Source: Odontesthes bonariensis
Taxonomy: Eukaryota > Chordata > Actinopteri > Atheriniformes > Atherinopsidae
Assembly (NCBI RefSeq): GCF_027942865.1
Contig: NC_134508.1
Location: forward strand, 31,307,466 to 31,371,465
Direction: 5' to 3'
Length of the DNA stretch: 64,000 nucleotides
Shown here piece by piece: positions 10,956 to 23,459 of this stretch. A program made the translations under genes and the position numbers. Every line of letters starts with the position of its first letter. Position 1 is the first letter of the stretch. The notes under the pieces are model-generated. The model had not been told where the DNA came from, made no database searches, and saw nothing but the letters and a program-made list of their open reading frames with translations.

Positions 10956-11189
10956 TCCTCCTTCAATGATGCAATAATTGTTTTTTTTTCACTAGTTAGG
11001 GACTGTGTTCATTCATAGTTGCGCTGTTATTAAGACAGGTTAGTGTAACTACTGTAAACTTTTTTCCTTAATCGATAAAGCAAGATTTTTATTTCCACAC
11101 TGAACTCAGTTCAACCTTTAATTTTTGGGTTTTGTGTGTGGTTAAAGAACATTGTAAAAACAGTATAATGTACAATTCTGATTAGCTTG

Positions 11190-11640
11190 AAAGTCAATGT
11201 TTGTTATTGACGGCCATGACCACCTTTATTCTTCAACTTGTCATTTCTTTAAGGATTCTTCAGTATTAGTTCTCCAGGCTTCTTAAAGGACATTTCAAAG
11301 CTCTCCTTTGGATGTTGGCTGTCTCTTGTCTCGTTCTCTGTCAAGATGATCCCACACTGCTTCAATAATGTTGAAGTCTGGGCTCTGGGGAGGATTTATC
11401 ACTTCATAAAACCACTGATTTTCAGTCCAGTTTTGTGTCATTTGGCATAGCTCAGCCTTTTCTCCCTGTTTCTCTTTCTTAAGAATGGCTTCTTGACAGC
11501 CACCCTTCCATAGAGACCATTTCTGATGAGACTTTGGCAGAGAGAAGTTGGATCAATTGAAGGTCCAGATGCATCTCTCAGGTCTTTTTTCCTGTTACTT
11601 AACATCGCTTTCAGATACTGTTCATGTGCTGTAGATAAAA
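11190..11640 (-). pseudogene. Tc1-like transposase remnant with internal deletion
   Basis: The minus strand reads SLIRNGLYGRVAVKKPFLRK (N-terminal part of a Tc1 transposase), then HKTGL/ENQWFYE-like sequence, then PPQSPDFNIIEAVWDHLDR from the C-terminal catalytic region. The middle of the DDE domain is missing and the frame is broken, so it cannot encode transposase. Confidence 0.65.
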
Positions 11641-11759
11641 ACAGAATCCCTGTGATTTATTAGGGAAAGGTTGAACACTAATGTGAGACTATTAAAATTA
11701 GCTGTGCAACCATACTATTTTCTATATGTCAAACTGTGTTGTCTTTGGCCTTTTTCAGA

Positions 11760-13685
11760 TGCATCTCAAGAAATGGGAACAAATTATTTTTCTTTATTAC
11801 AGGCTTCTTGTAACAAAGTGCCTAAAGATATCATTTAAAATTGATTATTTGCCAATTTGTCATAAGAGTTTCATTCTCAAAATTAGTTTAAAAAGCAGCT
11901 GATGTCCAAAGAAAAATGTTGATAGACCTTTAGAAAGCCTTAAGAGTTATTGTTCACGACCACTAAAAGATTCAATGAAAGTCTGGTTGTGTGGATGCAG
12001 CACTGTTTTAACATTGAGCTGCAGCATAAATGAGTGATAAGATGGACTTAACTGCTCATTTTAATTGAATAAAAACACAAATTCTTATTTTCACTCAAAT
12101 TTACACAAATGCAAATAAAGTTGTTCATGTAACCTGGCATTAAGATGCACATTTTCTAAGAGATGACAATGAACATGTTGCTAAGCAGCATCACTATTGT
12201 CCAAGCATCTCCAGAATCCTCCAATACTCCCACCATACAAAGTACAATTTATGCCAAATTCCATTCAAATTCAAATGCACTTCCATCCAATTGATTTCAA
12301 TTTACTAAAAGGTTTGTTTTTTCCTTTTTTTTTTTTTAAACAGACGTAGTTGTGTTTTAAACCACTGGTGACCATTTATTTGAAAAGGAGATATTAATTT
12401 ATTCATTTCAATATCACAAGCTAGATTTGATGGCATTTAATGTTTAAGGTCCTCAGTGTTACACTTTCATGTCTAACATGCTAATCAGTTGCAGGTGTGT
12501 CTATTAGCAATGTCTGTGAAGTCAAATCAAGAAAAACATTCTTCATTATCATAAAAATTTGGTGTAATTTGTAAAAACTAAGCACTTAATAATAGTCTTC
12601 TTCAAAGGAGTCTTGACTTTTGGGAAATTTTACAGATCAAACTTTACATTCATGCGCCGGTGCTGGCTTTTGTCTGCAGCTGCAGAACTTCTGGCTTGTT
12701 GAGGTATGAACCAATCGCATCTCGGCTATTTGATAAAGGGACCAATAGAAGATGGTGGATAACAATGGAGGGAACAGGCGAGAAGCAGATCATGGTCTCA
12801 CTGAGATCCAAAACAAGAATGTAAGAGCAGAATATTTAAATCATGGTAAAGAGAGAAGGAAAGGAGAGGAAGGGAGATAAAGAAAGATAAAGGAACAGGT
12901 AGAGGAAGAGTATCTGCAGTGATAAGTGAGGAGAAAGAAGGAATAAGTGGGAATGATTGATGTGACAATGTGTTAGTAGGGGAGGAGAGCTTGAAAAGGG
13001 AGGAAGGATTTATGTGCAAAGGTGGACTGAGAATGGAAAGAAACTGAAAAATAAGAATTAAAGAAAGACTTTGCTGTCACAATAGTGAGACTGCTCACTG
13101 CAGTAAGAATATTTTGCTCATGCTGAAGCAAACTCATTACCTTGTGAGGCAGATGGATTGATCTGAACAGTCAGTAACCCATACTGTCATCTACAGGCGT
13201 GGTTTAGGTGGGAAAAAAAATAAGTCCACAAAGGCACAGTTTATATTGACTAAATAGAAATATGCTTATATAACATAGACTGTGTTCATGTTTGTTAAGT
13301 GATTCAGTATTGTTGATTTTATGTAAGCGCTTCAAATAAATGATAACTTGCTGGATGAAGTTGAAAAAAACATGGAGCAAATACACAATACATGGTTTTC
13401 TGTCAACATTGGGACATTCAGTTGTATTAAATTGATAGATTTGGGTGAGGTCAACACAATATTTTAAGGTTTTTCTAAACACATTTACTTGGGCTGGGTG
13501 GGATGGGGGAGTTAAACTAATTTTACATTTAGTGTTGAATGAACCAGTAGGCTATTGGTTTTTTGGAGATTTCTCATTTCAGTCTTGTTGTTACGATTAG
13601 ATCTGTTTGGATTTATTCTATAGACTATGTTTATCCAACAGAATTACTGTATGCTGAAAGAAAACTATTTCATGTGTGGACATTT
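11760..13685. other. Intergenic DNA without recognised genes
   Basis: AT-rich sequence with no supported frame. A purine-rich stretch on the plus strand at about 12,840-13,070 gives spurious serine/leucine-rich antisense frames. Parts may be old transposon remains, but none is identifiable by eye. Confidence 0.5.
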
Positions 13686-13689
13686 GGTC

Positions 13690-14240
13690 AATAAATTTGT
13701 TCAATCAATTAATCAGTCAATATTTATCTATACAGCACTCTTTCAAGTAAAAATGCAACTAAAAAGGCTTTACAAAGCAAAAAAAGAAATGTAAATATAA
13801 AAAACACCCTGATAAAGACAACTGACGGTAAATAACAGTAAGATATTGATAAAAACAGCAATAAAACAAAACAACAAACAAAAAAACCCTTGAAAATGAT
13901 TATGTTAAGTAGTGCACAAAAGTCAAGTGAATTAAACGAAAGCTTTTTCAAAACGGTACGTTTTAAACTTAGTCCTAAAACAGAGGATGTCAGTGTTTCA
14001 TACCCAGGCTGGCAGCTGGTTCCACAGAAGAGGAGTCTGAAAACTGATAGCTCTGCCTCCCATTTTGAACCTGGACTTCCTCCGAACTACAAGTAGGCCT
14101 GCAGTGATGGAGCAAAGAGTTCTTGTTAGGTTGTAGGGAACTATAAGATCTTCAATGCAGGGTGGAGTAAAGCCATTAAGAGCTTTATATGTGATAGGGA
14201 GGATTTTATTTATTCTAAATTTCACAGGCAGTCAATGTAG
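13690..14240 (-). pseudogene. L2-like LINE C-terminal fragment and 3' tail
   Basis: The minus strand reads KFRINKILPITYKALNG, then TPPCIEDLIVPY, AGLLVVRRKSRFKMGGRAIS and TPLLWNQLP, the conserved end of L2-type reverse transcriptases in fish. It is followed by the typical tail: a TTTACAAAGC-like word and GTGCTGTATAGATAA near 13,730, ending in TTGA-rich repeats near 13,690. The 5' part of the element is missing. Confidence 0.65.
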
Positions 14241-15194
14241 GGAGGCCTAAACAGGGAAAAGGGATCTCTTCTGACAGTCTAGAGGCTTGTTCTCGAGAAT
14301 TGTTTAATATATGTGTTAAAAGGCAAATAAAAATGTCAGCAAGTAACCTCTTTGAGAGTACAGTCCTTGGTGGTAACTTCTGAAGAGGTTAGCATAAAGG
14401 CTGCTGTAGGTTAGTATTCTGATTCACCAGCTCACTCCTCTTTGTTCATCTATGCTGCCATGACTGGAAGAGGAGACTCAAATGCAGAGCACAGATTCAG
14501 CTGGAAAGTTGAAATAGATTTACTACAGATATGTGAAAGTTATTCAAATTCCAGTTTGTTTTTCCAGATTGGGTAGACAGGTTGTTGGCTGGATGACAGG
14601 CAGATCGACTGGGCAGACTGAATGAGGACGGGCAGGCAGAGCTGACAGATCAGTCATTCAGACAGACCTGGAAACAGAAAGAGCAAGGTGAGTCAGGCAG
14701 AGTTCAAAACAGTAGAATATGATATTTCTTGCAGAACAATGGCTGTGTCAGCGGACTGGCATAAACAGCAATCTGCTGATGAATGGAGGATAAACCAGGG
14801 TAGAGAAGCTGTAGGTTGATGAGCCTGACAGACATCAGGTGTGGAGGGTGAGCTGCCAGAAACCAGAGAGCAACAAGCACTCCCACAGTTCACACAACTG
14901 TCTAAGTGTGACCAAAGCCTACGCAGCTGCAATTAGTCAACACAAGCAGGCTGCAAACATGGCGGGAGGGAGTTCTAGAATGAGTTAAACAATAAAAAAT
15001 TGTTACTATCAAACCCATTCTAGAACTCCATCATGCTGTCACAGCTCAGCTGCATTTAAATTTTTTTTTTGGCAAAGTCTGATACTAAAACATCCCAAAA
15101 TGTCATTTTCGGGCCATTACAAATATTTTTCAAGCACCTAGGTCTTCCTGCAGAGTGTGCATGCGTGGGTTGTCTCCAGATTCCTCTCACGTTC
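14241..15194. other. Intergenic DNA without recognised genes
   Basis: No supported coding region, RNA gene or clear repeat. TCTAGAATGAGTT at about 14,971 recurs in part in reverse at 15,017, suggesting a small inverted repeat. Confidence 0.4.
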
Positions 15195-15203
15195 AACCCC
15201 ACC

Positions 15204-15796
15204 TAGCCTGGGCGAAAGCCGACTGTTGACTCCGTCAAACAGTCTGGAAAAACCCAAGAGGAATCCGTTTCCATGGAGGGTGGGACCTTACTCAGCAACT
15301 TAAATTCATTGGAGTTCCCTTAACCAATCAGTAATGTTTAGAAAGGACGTTGGTTATGCGCCGAGGTTCATGCTTACTCTCGCGAGGCTCTAGCCCGCGA
15401 ATCACGCTTCCCACATCCGCTTTCATTATACCGGTACCATTTGATAAATCAAACTTTTCCCAAAGCCAGTTGGAAGGAGAGCTACGACATCCTTGCCACT
15501 AACAAAATTGACGAGGCATTCCTCTTGCTCTTGTTTTAATTGTGTAATGATCTCCAGAGTTGAGACAACTTCATGGATAGCTTCTAGCGTTCTTCCGTCG
15601 CCATGTTTATTTCCGCTGCGGTTAAACTACAATTATATGGACTACAATGGACTCCGCGCGTGAGTTCTGCGTCACCACTCGCAACTGTTTGCTGATTGGC
15701 AAAACACTGAGCGAACCGAGGTAGGGGGATTTGGCCAGACTATGTGCGGAGCCAAAATCTTTGGGCGGAAGTACGTAGGATGGCGTCGCCAGGCTA
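15204..15796. mobile_element. TIR element with 9-bp target duplication (Mutator-like MITE), copy A
   Basis: Ends are inverted: TAGCCTGGGCGAAAGCC on the left, and the reverse complement of the right end reads TAGCCTGGCGACGCC. The element (593 bp) is flanked by identical 9-mers AACCCCACC at 15,195-15,203 and 15,797-15,805. A 9-bp duplication with short TIRs suggests a non-autonomous Mutator-like element. It contains no transposase and is GC-richer than its surroundings. A second copy of the same family lies at 54,319-54,835. Confidence 0.75.
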
Positions 15797-15805
15797 AACC
15801 CCACC

Positions 15806-18800
15806 CCCCACAGCCCTGAAATAGACAGATGGTTCTTCCTGCATGTTTCTACATTTCAAGTCACTGGTGTTTTTAAGCTGTAAGTTACACTTTGCTGTAA
15901 AATTAACTTAAAGATTTATCTGACATTTGGTAAGATTAATGCATCCAAAATCAATTAAATCAAAGTTATAACTACGAATTCCATCGAATGTCCTCATCTT
16001 TGCATCCAGACCAAATTTATTTAACATGAAGAACCTCTCTGTTTTACAGTTAGATGGAGGAGTAATACAGTAACATCTGAATTTGGCACACATTTTTTAC
16101 TCAGTGCTCAACACTTGGGTAAATGATGATGTGTGTGTCCTTTGGCATGACCCGTTACTGTGAATAACAGACAGCAGGGGATCCGTGGTCCCTAAGTCAC
16201 AAACAAAATACTCACATCAGGGTTTCATTTTCTGGAAACTGAGAATTTCTGCACAAAATGAAATGCCTGTCGGAAAAATTTAATTTGATATTCCACTGCA
16301 TGTTTGCAAGATAAAAAGTCAGAAGTTTCCAAAATCATGAGAATTAAATAATTGATGATATATCCTGAGAATGTTATTATTGAATAAAGTATTTTTCTAT
16401 TTCTATTTCTATTGCCATCCCCAGATATGCTGCTTGCCTAAAGAAATAAATAGAAAAGATAGAGAGAAAGAGGAATTGGGGGAATAGTGATGGCATAATG
16501 TATTGAGCCCATTACTTGTGATATTCTCTGAAGCATGTGCACATAATATCCACCCACTGTATGCGATGGTTAAAGAACCATGTTGTAAAAATAACACCAA
16601 ATAAAAGCATTTGCCTGGCAACCTTGCAAACAGATTATTTTAAACAAAAAGACTATTTTTCATTCATCGTGGGCCCCAAACCTCTGAAAAGAAACCAGTG
16701 AAAGCCAATAAAAGAGTGTGAGGTAACTCCATAACAACTCCTTTAAGCCCATACTGAAGAGAGATTAAATCCTCTGCTCATTCCAGCATCAAAACACTGC
16801 AAAATGCGGGACATATTTTAAGGTCTATTGAAGATGTGTGCAAAGGTTTTCATGCGTATCAAAACCATCCCAACGTAGCTCTCGCTGGCATGACAGAACT
16901 GAGCCCGAGGTGAAACTTCTCCTGCCAAGGCGACCGCTATTGGTAACAGCTACAGGGTGTAACTGCATGCCACAAAGAGCTCCACAACCCGTGGCAACTT
17001 GGCAGGCAACACGTAAGGCAGTAATGCTGGTTGGGCTCTAAACAGCTCTGTCAACACAGCATGGTGCTTCACAACAAAGGAAGACTGATTAAAGTTCGGG
17101 GCCGTCTGCACACCTGTTCATCCTCTGATATCAAGAAGAATCTCCTGTTACTGTTCACAAACGGCACAGTGTATATCCTGCAGGGTCTGAGGGAGTCATT
17201 AAGAGCACAAAGGAAACTCTGGGGATTGTTCGTACATGTAGCTGAGTTATTTTCCTGCTGTTTGAAGTTAGTTGATGATGGAGAACATGTGGGTCAGCAG
17301 CTTCCTCCTGGAGAGGGCCCTATAGCTTCAAACAGAACATATCGAGAGTGTAGAGAAGAAACAGGAGGAGGAATATATGTCCAAAGATCAGAGGTAGTTA
17401 AAGGAAAAAAACAGATAATGCTACTTTCAAATTAATCAAAAATGCACATTTGTTGTCTCAGATATAAATCAAACAAATATGCACATTTTTGTGGAAGGAC
17501 AAGATTTTGGTTTTTACTCCTAGTCCTTCTGGTACTGGCAAATCATGTGTGAGCTTGGTTGCACGCAGGTAAATTGTCATTCTGGACTTATTTGCTGAAA
17601 TATGCTCTGAAAACCATCACCTAACATCCATCGTTAATGACTTTGTGTTGTACTCCTCTTCTGTGGAACCTGCATTAATATACAGTCTCGGCCTGCATGT
17701 CAGTTGCCAGTATTGAATTGTCTCACTATTCGGTCGCTACATTTGAAGCTCAAAATGTTGGCAATTGCCAGAAAATGTTTCTCTTTTCTTTTTTTTTTTT
17801 TCAAACACTTGTTTCAATAGCAGGTTCACTGTTGCAAAAACACTTAATGCTGTGTACTTTCAAATACACACCTCAGCACATCGGTTAATCTTTGATGCAA
17901 AAGCACTGCATAATTCACCCAAAAGGGACTGTAACAACAAAAAAAATGCTGTCACCCAGCAATACAGCTGGAGCACTGAATGTTAAGTGAGCTATAAAAC
18001 ACTTACAGCTTCGAGCATTACAAATTGCATATGTAAAGTGTGCCTGTATCTTCCACTTTGGCACTAATGTCTTTCATCTTGAATCAAAAAACAAGAAAAG
18101 GCACACTTAACGCCAAATCACTAAGCAGCCCCCATGTCTCACTTACTATTTCATACTTTAATCTGAGAAAAAACGCTGAGTCTGTTGTAGCCCTAAGTAA
18201 TTTACACCTCTGTACCCTGCTAATCACACTAGTGTACCACGACTGAGTGTAAATGTACTCTAACCACAATTTAGATATTATTAGATATTATGCTCAGTAT
18301 CATTCTCAGAGTCAAGGGATGGTTGCAAATGTGTGTTCTCTGACTCATCGTGTGTAGACTTATGAATTCCTACAAACATATCTCAAGCTCTGACTTTGTT
18401 TATTTTGGCATTTACTTCCTTCTATAGAGTTTTCAGATCTGCTTTTGTCATTTTCCTCTACTTAATTGTGTTGTCAGAACTCAGACAAAAGATCTGTTAC
18501 AGTGATGACGCCTATAAACGAGTGAGCTAGAAAGATGGTCCTATTTAATTAGATACAGTATTTTGCGAGCTCTCTGTAATGTGTTTGGAGGTTTTGTCTT
18601 TTGGTTTTTGCCTCCAGTTGTAGGTTTTGACACAGCTTAAGCGGAAGTTCTTGCGGGATTCTGTTTCACGATTCTATTTATCGGATCAGACTAGACTCAC
18701 TCTGTTGTCAGCCTAAAGTTTTAAGAGGCTGTTGAAAGGCCTTTCCTGTGTGAGTTTGATGACTGACAGTAAAAACACTTGAAACAACAAAACAGACAGG

Positions 18801-21417
18801 TATCACGTCAATGCTGTGGTTCATCCAGCAGCAAGCAGCTCGGATATCTTCATCAACACTCACTGTGTGCAGACAGACTTGGGATCATTTAAAAGAGAGC
18901 AGCAACCTGGACCATTAGTGGGGGGGGGGGAACATGACAAAACATGATTATTATCCAACTCCTCTCAGGGGTTGCCGTGCTCCTGTCACTCTAATGAGGT
19001 GAAAACAAACAGTAACTGTAGCCCTGAGTGTATCTTGTGTGTATCCTCAGTGCTCTCCTGTCTGGTATCAATGGCAGTCACTTAGAGAGTGTGAGTCAGT
19101 GTGTTTACAGTTTTCACAGATGGAGCTTTGACACTGTCTGGATAACTGAGATAAATGGCTCTTACTGCAGCTCAGCAGATGGGAAAAGCAACAGTCTGTA
19201 ACACACGCATACACACAGAAATACTGTATGTGCTCATGCATTCATGGATACAGGCGTGCATGGACGTGCAAAAGCAAAACATACTATACACACACAGTAG
19301 ATGAATTAAAGTTAACTGATCTTCTTGAGCGCCAGTTAATTTCTGTTTGGCACTGATACTAGATCAACAACCTCTGCACCAAAACAGACTTTGTCTGGTT
19401 AGAAATTAAGCACTTTATCAACTGATACATGTTTGCTTCTAATCACAGCAGAGCAGAAAACCGCAGGAAAGAGTAGCTGCTTATTAGTGGGGAAAATGTC
19501 AGCTCCCGACTGGTTCAATATGGCCACCGATTCAAGCCAATATGAAGAAGTCATCTGTGATCAATTACCATCTGCAGCCAATTTCAGGGGGGTTTGACAT
19601 AAACCAAACAAAGGAGACAAAGTGAACCCTGGGTTGATGTCTTCCCACTTGTAATGAATTTTAAATTACAGTACAGTGCCATCAGTCATATTTTCTGAGA
19701 GGTGTTTTGCTGGCTCTAATCCATCAAGTTGTGCGTACATGGCAACCAAAGGTTGCGGTTGTTTAGTGGAGACTACCGCACAGCAGGTGGGTTACAATCC
19801 GCCGCTAAATGTGGCCTGCTGCTCCTCATCCGCTGGAATGGCCTTAATACTCCTGACAAATACTGCCCCCATGTGGACGAAGCAGGCCTGAGTAAAGGGG
19901 GAGCTGACTGACCCAGACCTCAACTTCTCACATACTGTCCTGTGAACAGATCCGGACTAAGGGCAGCGCTGAGAAGACAAGAAAGCAAAGATAAAATCCC
20001 ATTGTTTTGGATGACATGGAAAATGGACTCATGAACATAAAGCACACATAATTAGTTCTTCCAGAAAGAAAAAAAGGGTAACAGTTAAAGAAGACACCTG
20101 CTTATGTAGACTTTTCTTTTACTTCACAGCAGGGCTTTAGACTAAAGTGTCCCAATAAGCCATAACAGGGAAGAAGACTGCACATTACAGAAATCCTACA
20201 AATATCCAAACGTTTAAGGATGTTAGTTGAAGGGTTTCTGTAAACACTTGCTCACCCTGCAAGTTCCTTTCATAGATTTTCTTTTAAAAGTAAATATAAA
20301 GCAGAAAGTATAATTATTATCACTTTTATAATGTTAACAAAAACTGAAAGTGCAGAGGCTTCACATAAGCCCTGTATGCCACAGCTGTTGTATTGGTTTG
20401 CAGAAGAATTTCATACATTTCCCTAAAAAAATAGCCAATGAATGAATGTATCGTGTTAAACCTTGAAGTCCACAAAGCTCTGTACATGTGCTATATTTAC
20501 CAATTAAATAAAAACACTAAATGTAATATAAATTCCAAAGAAAAGTAAGAAGAAATATCTCATTTTGATCGATTACAAATGATGGAGTTAAACAACATCT
20601 TTCAGGTTTTCTTAAATTTATAAAGAGTAGTTGCCACAGCGCCCACAGTTTTCCCAATACAGGCACAATTTTTTTCATTAAAACACAGGATAATTGGTCT
20701 TCTCTCTCCCAATGTAACTCTGTAAGCCAAAGAGTCTAAGAGCAGGCTTTTAACAAAAAAAATATTGTGGCTGTTTTTAACTCACTTGTCTGTTCACATT
20801 CGTGACATCTGAAACAAAACTGTCATACTGCTGTGAGCGAGAAAGCCTTGCAGTACTCGTGGTTGCAAAACTGTGTCATTGGGAGTTTTAGTTTTTCTAA
20901 TTGCAGAAGTTTGAAACAAAGATCTGGTGAACTTTCAGTCTAAGTGAGACAAACATTGCCATGGCAACCTCAGCTGTCACTCAGCTGATGGACATTTGAT
21001 CATTAGCAGCTGTTCACATTTCTGATCCGTTTACTCAGACTTTGATTAATTAAACTTTTTACAGCAGTTAGCCAGAGGCAATCTCTGCAGTCCCATCATA
21101 ATTTCTCCAGAAAGTTGTTCAGTCTGTTTAATTATTGTTACTAATTTGACAAAACATTCAGCAACAGTTGTTTAGTGGCAAATTACGTATCCGTTGAGAC
21201 AAACTTTTAAAAATTCAAAATTGGAAAAGAAACAAGCAAACAAAAAACATTTGGAATATAACTTTAAGATTTGGCTTCTTGTAAGCTTAATACAAAACTG
21301 ACCTGTTTTTTTAAAAGGAAGCCAGTGACTTGAACTGGGAGGATTACAATGCTTTCATGGAATGTCCCTAAAAGCCAGTAAAGAGTGTCTTTTTCATTCT
21401 GACCTGATCTGAGTTGT
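15806..21417. other. Intergenic DNA, no gene recognised
   Basis: Several frames of 60-130 codons occur (for example 17,031-17,435 on the plus strand), but none has a recognisable domain or splice context. A Rex1-type tail lies at 16,378-16,417, a G-run at about 18,919-18,930 and a short CA-rich stretch near 19,203. Confidence 0.5.
16378..16417 (+). mobile_element. Short Rex1-type LINE tail fragment
   Basis: TTGAATAAAGTATTTTTCTA followed by repeated TTTCTAT units matches the end of the tails at 10.5 and 10.9 kb, without the hairpin. It is probably an extremely 5'-truncated insertion. Confidence 0.4.
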
Positions 21418-21429
21418 ACTTTTAAGAAT

Positions 21430-21483
21430 CCATCCATCCATCCATTTTCTATACCGCTGAATCCGTCGGTCGGGTCGCAGGGG
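21430..21483 (-). mobile_element. 54-bp LINE 3'-tail insertion with 12-bp target duplication
   Basis: The minus strand reads CCCCTGCGACCCG, a short spacer, AGAAAATGGATGG and further GGAT units. This is the 3' terminus of a very common teleost LINE, plausibly the same family as the one at 3.3-5.9 kb. Identical 12-mers ACTTTTAAGAAT flank it at 21,418-21,429 and 21,484-21,495. It is an extremely 5'-truncated target-primed insertion. Confidence 0.75.
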
Positions 21484-21894
21484 ACTTTTAAGAATATTAA
21501 ACCAAAAAATAAAATATTTGTCAAACTAGATTTGATTTATCTACATCTACAGGACAGAGGAACCACAGACTATTGCTGAATACTTCATAACTATGGACTG
21601 ATTCAGCATGCGTGTGAGGCCAGGCCCTAGACTGGGCTTTCTCCGAGGGCAGAGACATCTCCAGAGTTGTGGTGACAGGTGTTGCTCGATCTGATCATGT
21701 TTAAACAGAAATCATTTCAAAATAGCATATCACTGAAATGACCAGTGAATTATTCATTCTCGCTGTCTTTTCCACACCTTCCCTCTCAATGGTTTCAGTA
21801 AATGAGCTGGAGGCCTTCTCGTTTCTAAACAAATAAAGGTTATGGATGCCATTGTTCCAATTAGGATGAAGATTATTTCTCATAAGAAATGTTC

Positions 21895-23018
21895 TCCATG
21901 GTGAAACACTACGCGTGTCCTAAAAGCTGAACGTCAATGGCGAAAAACTAACCTCAAGGTTCACAATGAGATTTACGAAGTAAGACTTCACATTTCTAAT
22001 TAAGAATTTAGAAATGCAAGTAAGTCTTTCTTGTCTTACATTGTCACCAAGAACAAAAACAATGCACGCTCTTCGTTTGCTACTGGAAACAGACTAACAA
22101 ATCTACCTGTGCCAGTGGCCTCTGACACTATCTCCCAACGCCTGCAATGAATTTGCTGCCTTTTTCACAGATACAAATCGAACATTTGACAAGCAATCGT
22201 GCCTCTATAACAGATACTGGAGACTCAATGTCGCACAGTCTGCAAAAGTCAAATAAGAATGCCTTGACAAAACTTTACCCAATCAACCAATATGACCTTG
22301 AAAAACATCATAAATCATCAAACATTTTACCAGCAATCGTGTTTCTGGGAGCTTAACTCCAAACCTCGTGGATATTGTGGACACATCTCCTCTTTCAGAT
22401 GTTTTTCCACAGGCTCTGAAAACAGCAGTCATCAAGCCACTATTAAAATTAATGAACAATTTGGCTGATATCAAACCTTCCCTTTTGTAGGTAAAGGCTG
22501 TTTTCTAACAGCTGAACCAATTCTTAACACAGAACAGTTTTCTTTGTTTCTTCCAGTCAGGACTTCTGTCTTAGTGTTACTGGATGTCAGTGCTGTATCT
22601 GATACACTTGACTGCAACATATTGCTCCACAGACTGGAAAAACTGGGTGGGACTTTCTGCCATAACACTAAACTGGTTTGAATCTTACTTAAAAGACAGA
22701 TACTACTTTGTGTCAATAGGTAATCACACATCTGAATGGATAAAAATGCTTTGTGGAGTTCCACAGGGTTCAATTGCGGAGCCTCTTTTATCTAACATTG
22801 ACATGCTCTCACAGACTCAGATAATGCAAAGCAACAAAATGTGCCACTACATTGAATCAACTGATTTAGTTGAACTGAAGGACTTTGATCATTTTCACAG
22901 CTCTGTATCTCTAAATATTTTTAATAGTAAATTTATTTTTGAATGCTTCTAAATTCTTTGTAAAGCACTTTGAGTCACCTCGTAGTTAAATTGCGCTTTA
23001 TAAATAAATTTGCCTTGC
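21895..23018 (+). pseudogene. Decayed L2-like LINE reverse transcriptase with 3' tail
   Basis: In shifting plus-strand frames the sequence shows a region upstream of the polymerase (RNKNNARSL-like near 22,050; NLLPFSQIQIEH at 22,150), ALKTAVIKPLLK near 22,420, a LDVSAVSDTLDCNILLHRL motif near 22,580, and LNWFESYLKDRYYFVSIGN and CGVPQGSI at 22,670-22,775. The YADD box and everything up to about 22,930 are deleted. A typical L2 tail (TTTGTAAAGCACTTTGA, GCGCTTTATAAATAAATTTG) ends near 23,018. Confidence 0.65.
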
Positions 23019-23459
23019 CTCACCATTTGATCCTCACCTCACATGTTCACAGACATGTTTCAGTGCTCACTTCATGTGACACTTTCAAGTCTCAGTTCCT
23101 CACATGTAAACAACCAAAAAAAAAAAACCTCATCTGGTTTTCCAGATGAAATCAGCTGCTTACACTTCATCTAATACTCTTAGGGTGTCTTCCACTTCAG
23201 CCATCCCCTACAGTTTGACCTTTTATTTATACTTTAGCTCCAACAATCCTTTCAAAATTTAGTCATTCAGTAAGGCTGTCATACATTTAACCTGATTCAG
23301 ACGCCTAACTCTCCATGAAATTGTGACAACTCAAACTGATGATCATCACATGACTTGCGTACTTCTCTAAACATGTGAGCTGTGGGGCAGCTTGTCATGC
23401 ACAAAGTCATATTTTCAGGTTCTCAGACAACACACACACCAGCATATACCCTTATCAAA

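Noticed and set aside
16838..17435. Plus-strand frames of 67 and 134 codons
   Set aside because: No recognisable domain, no splice partners, average composition.
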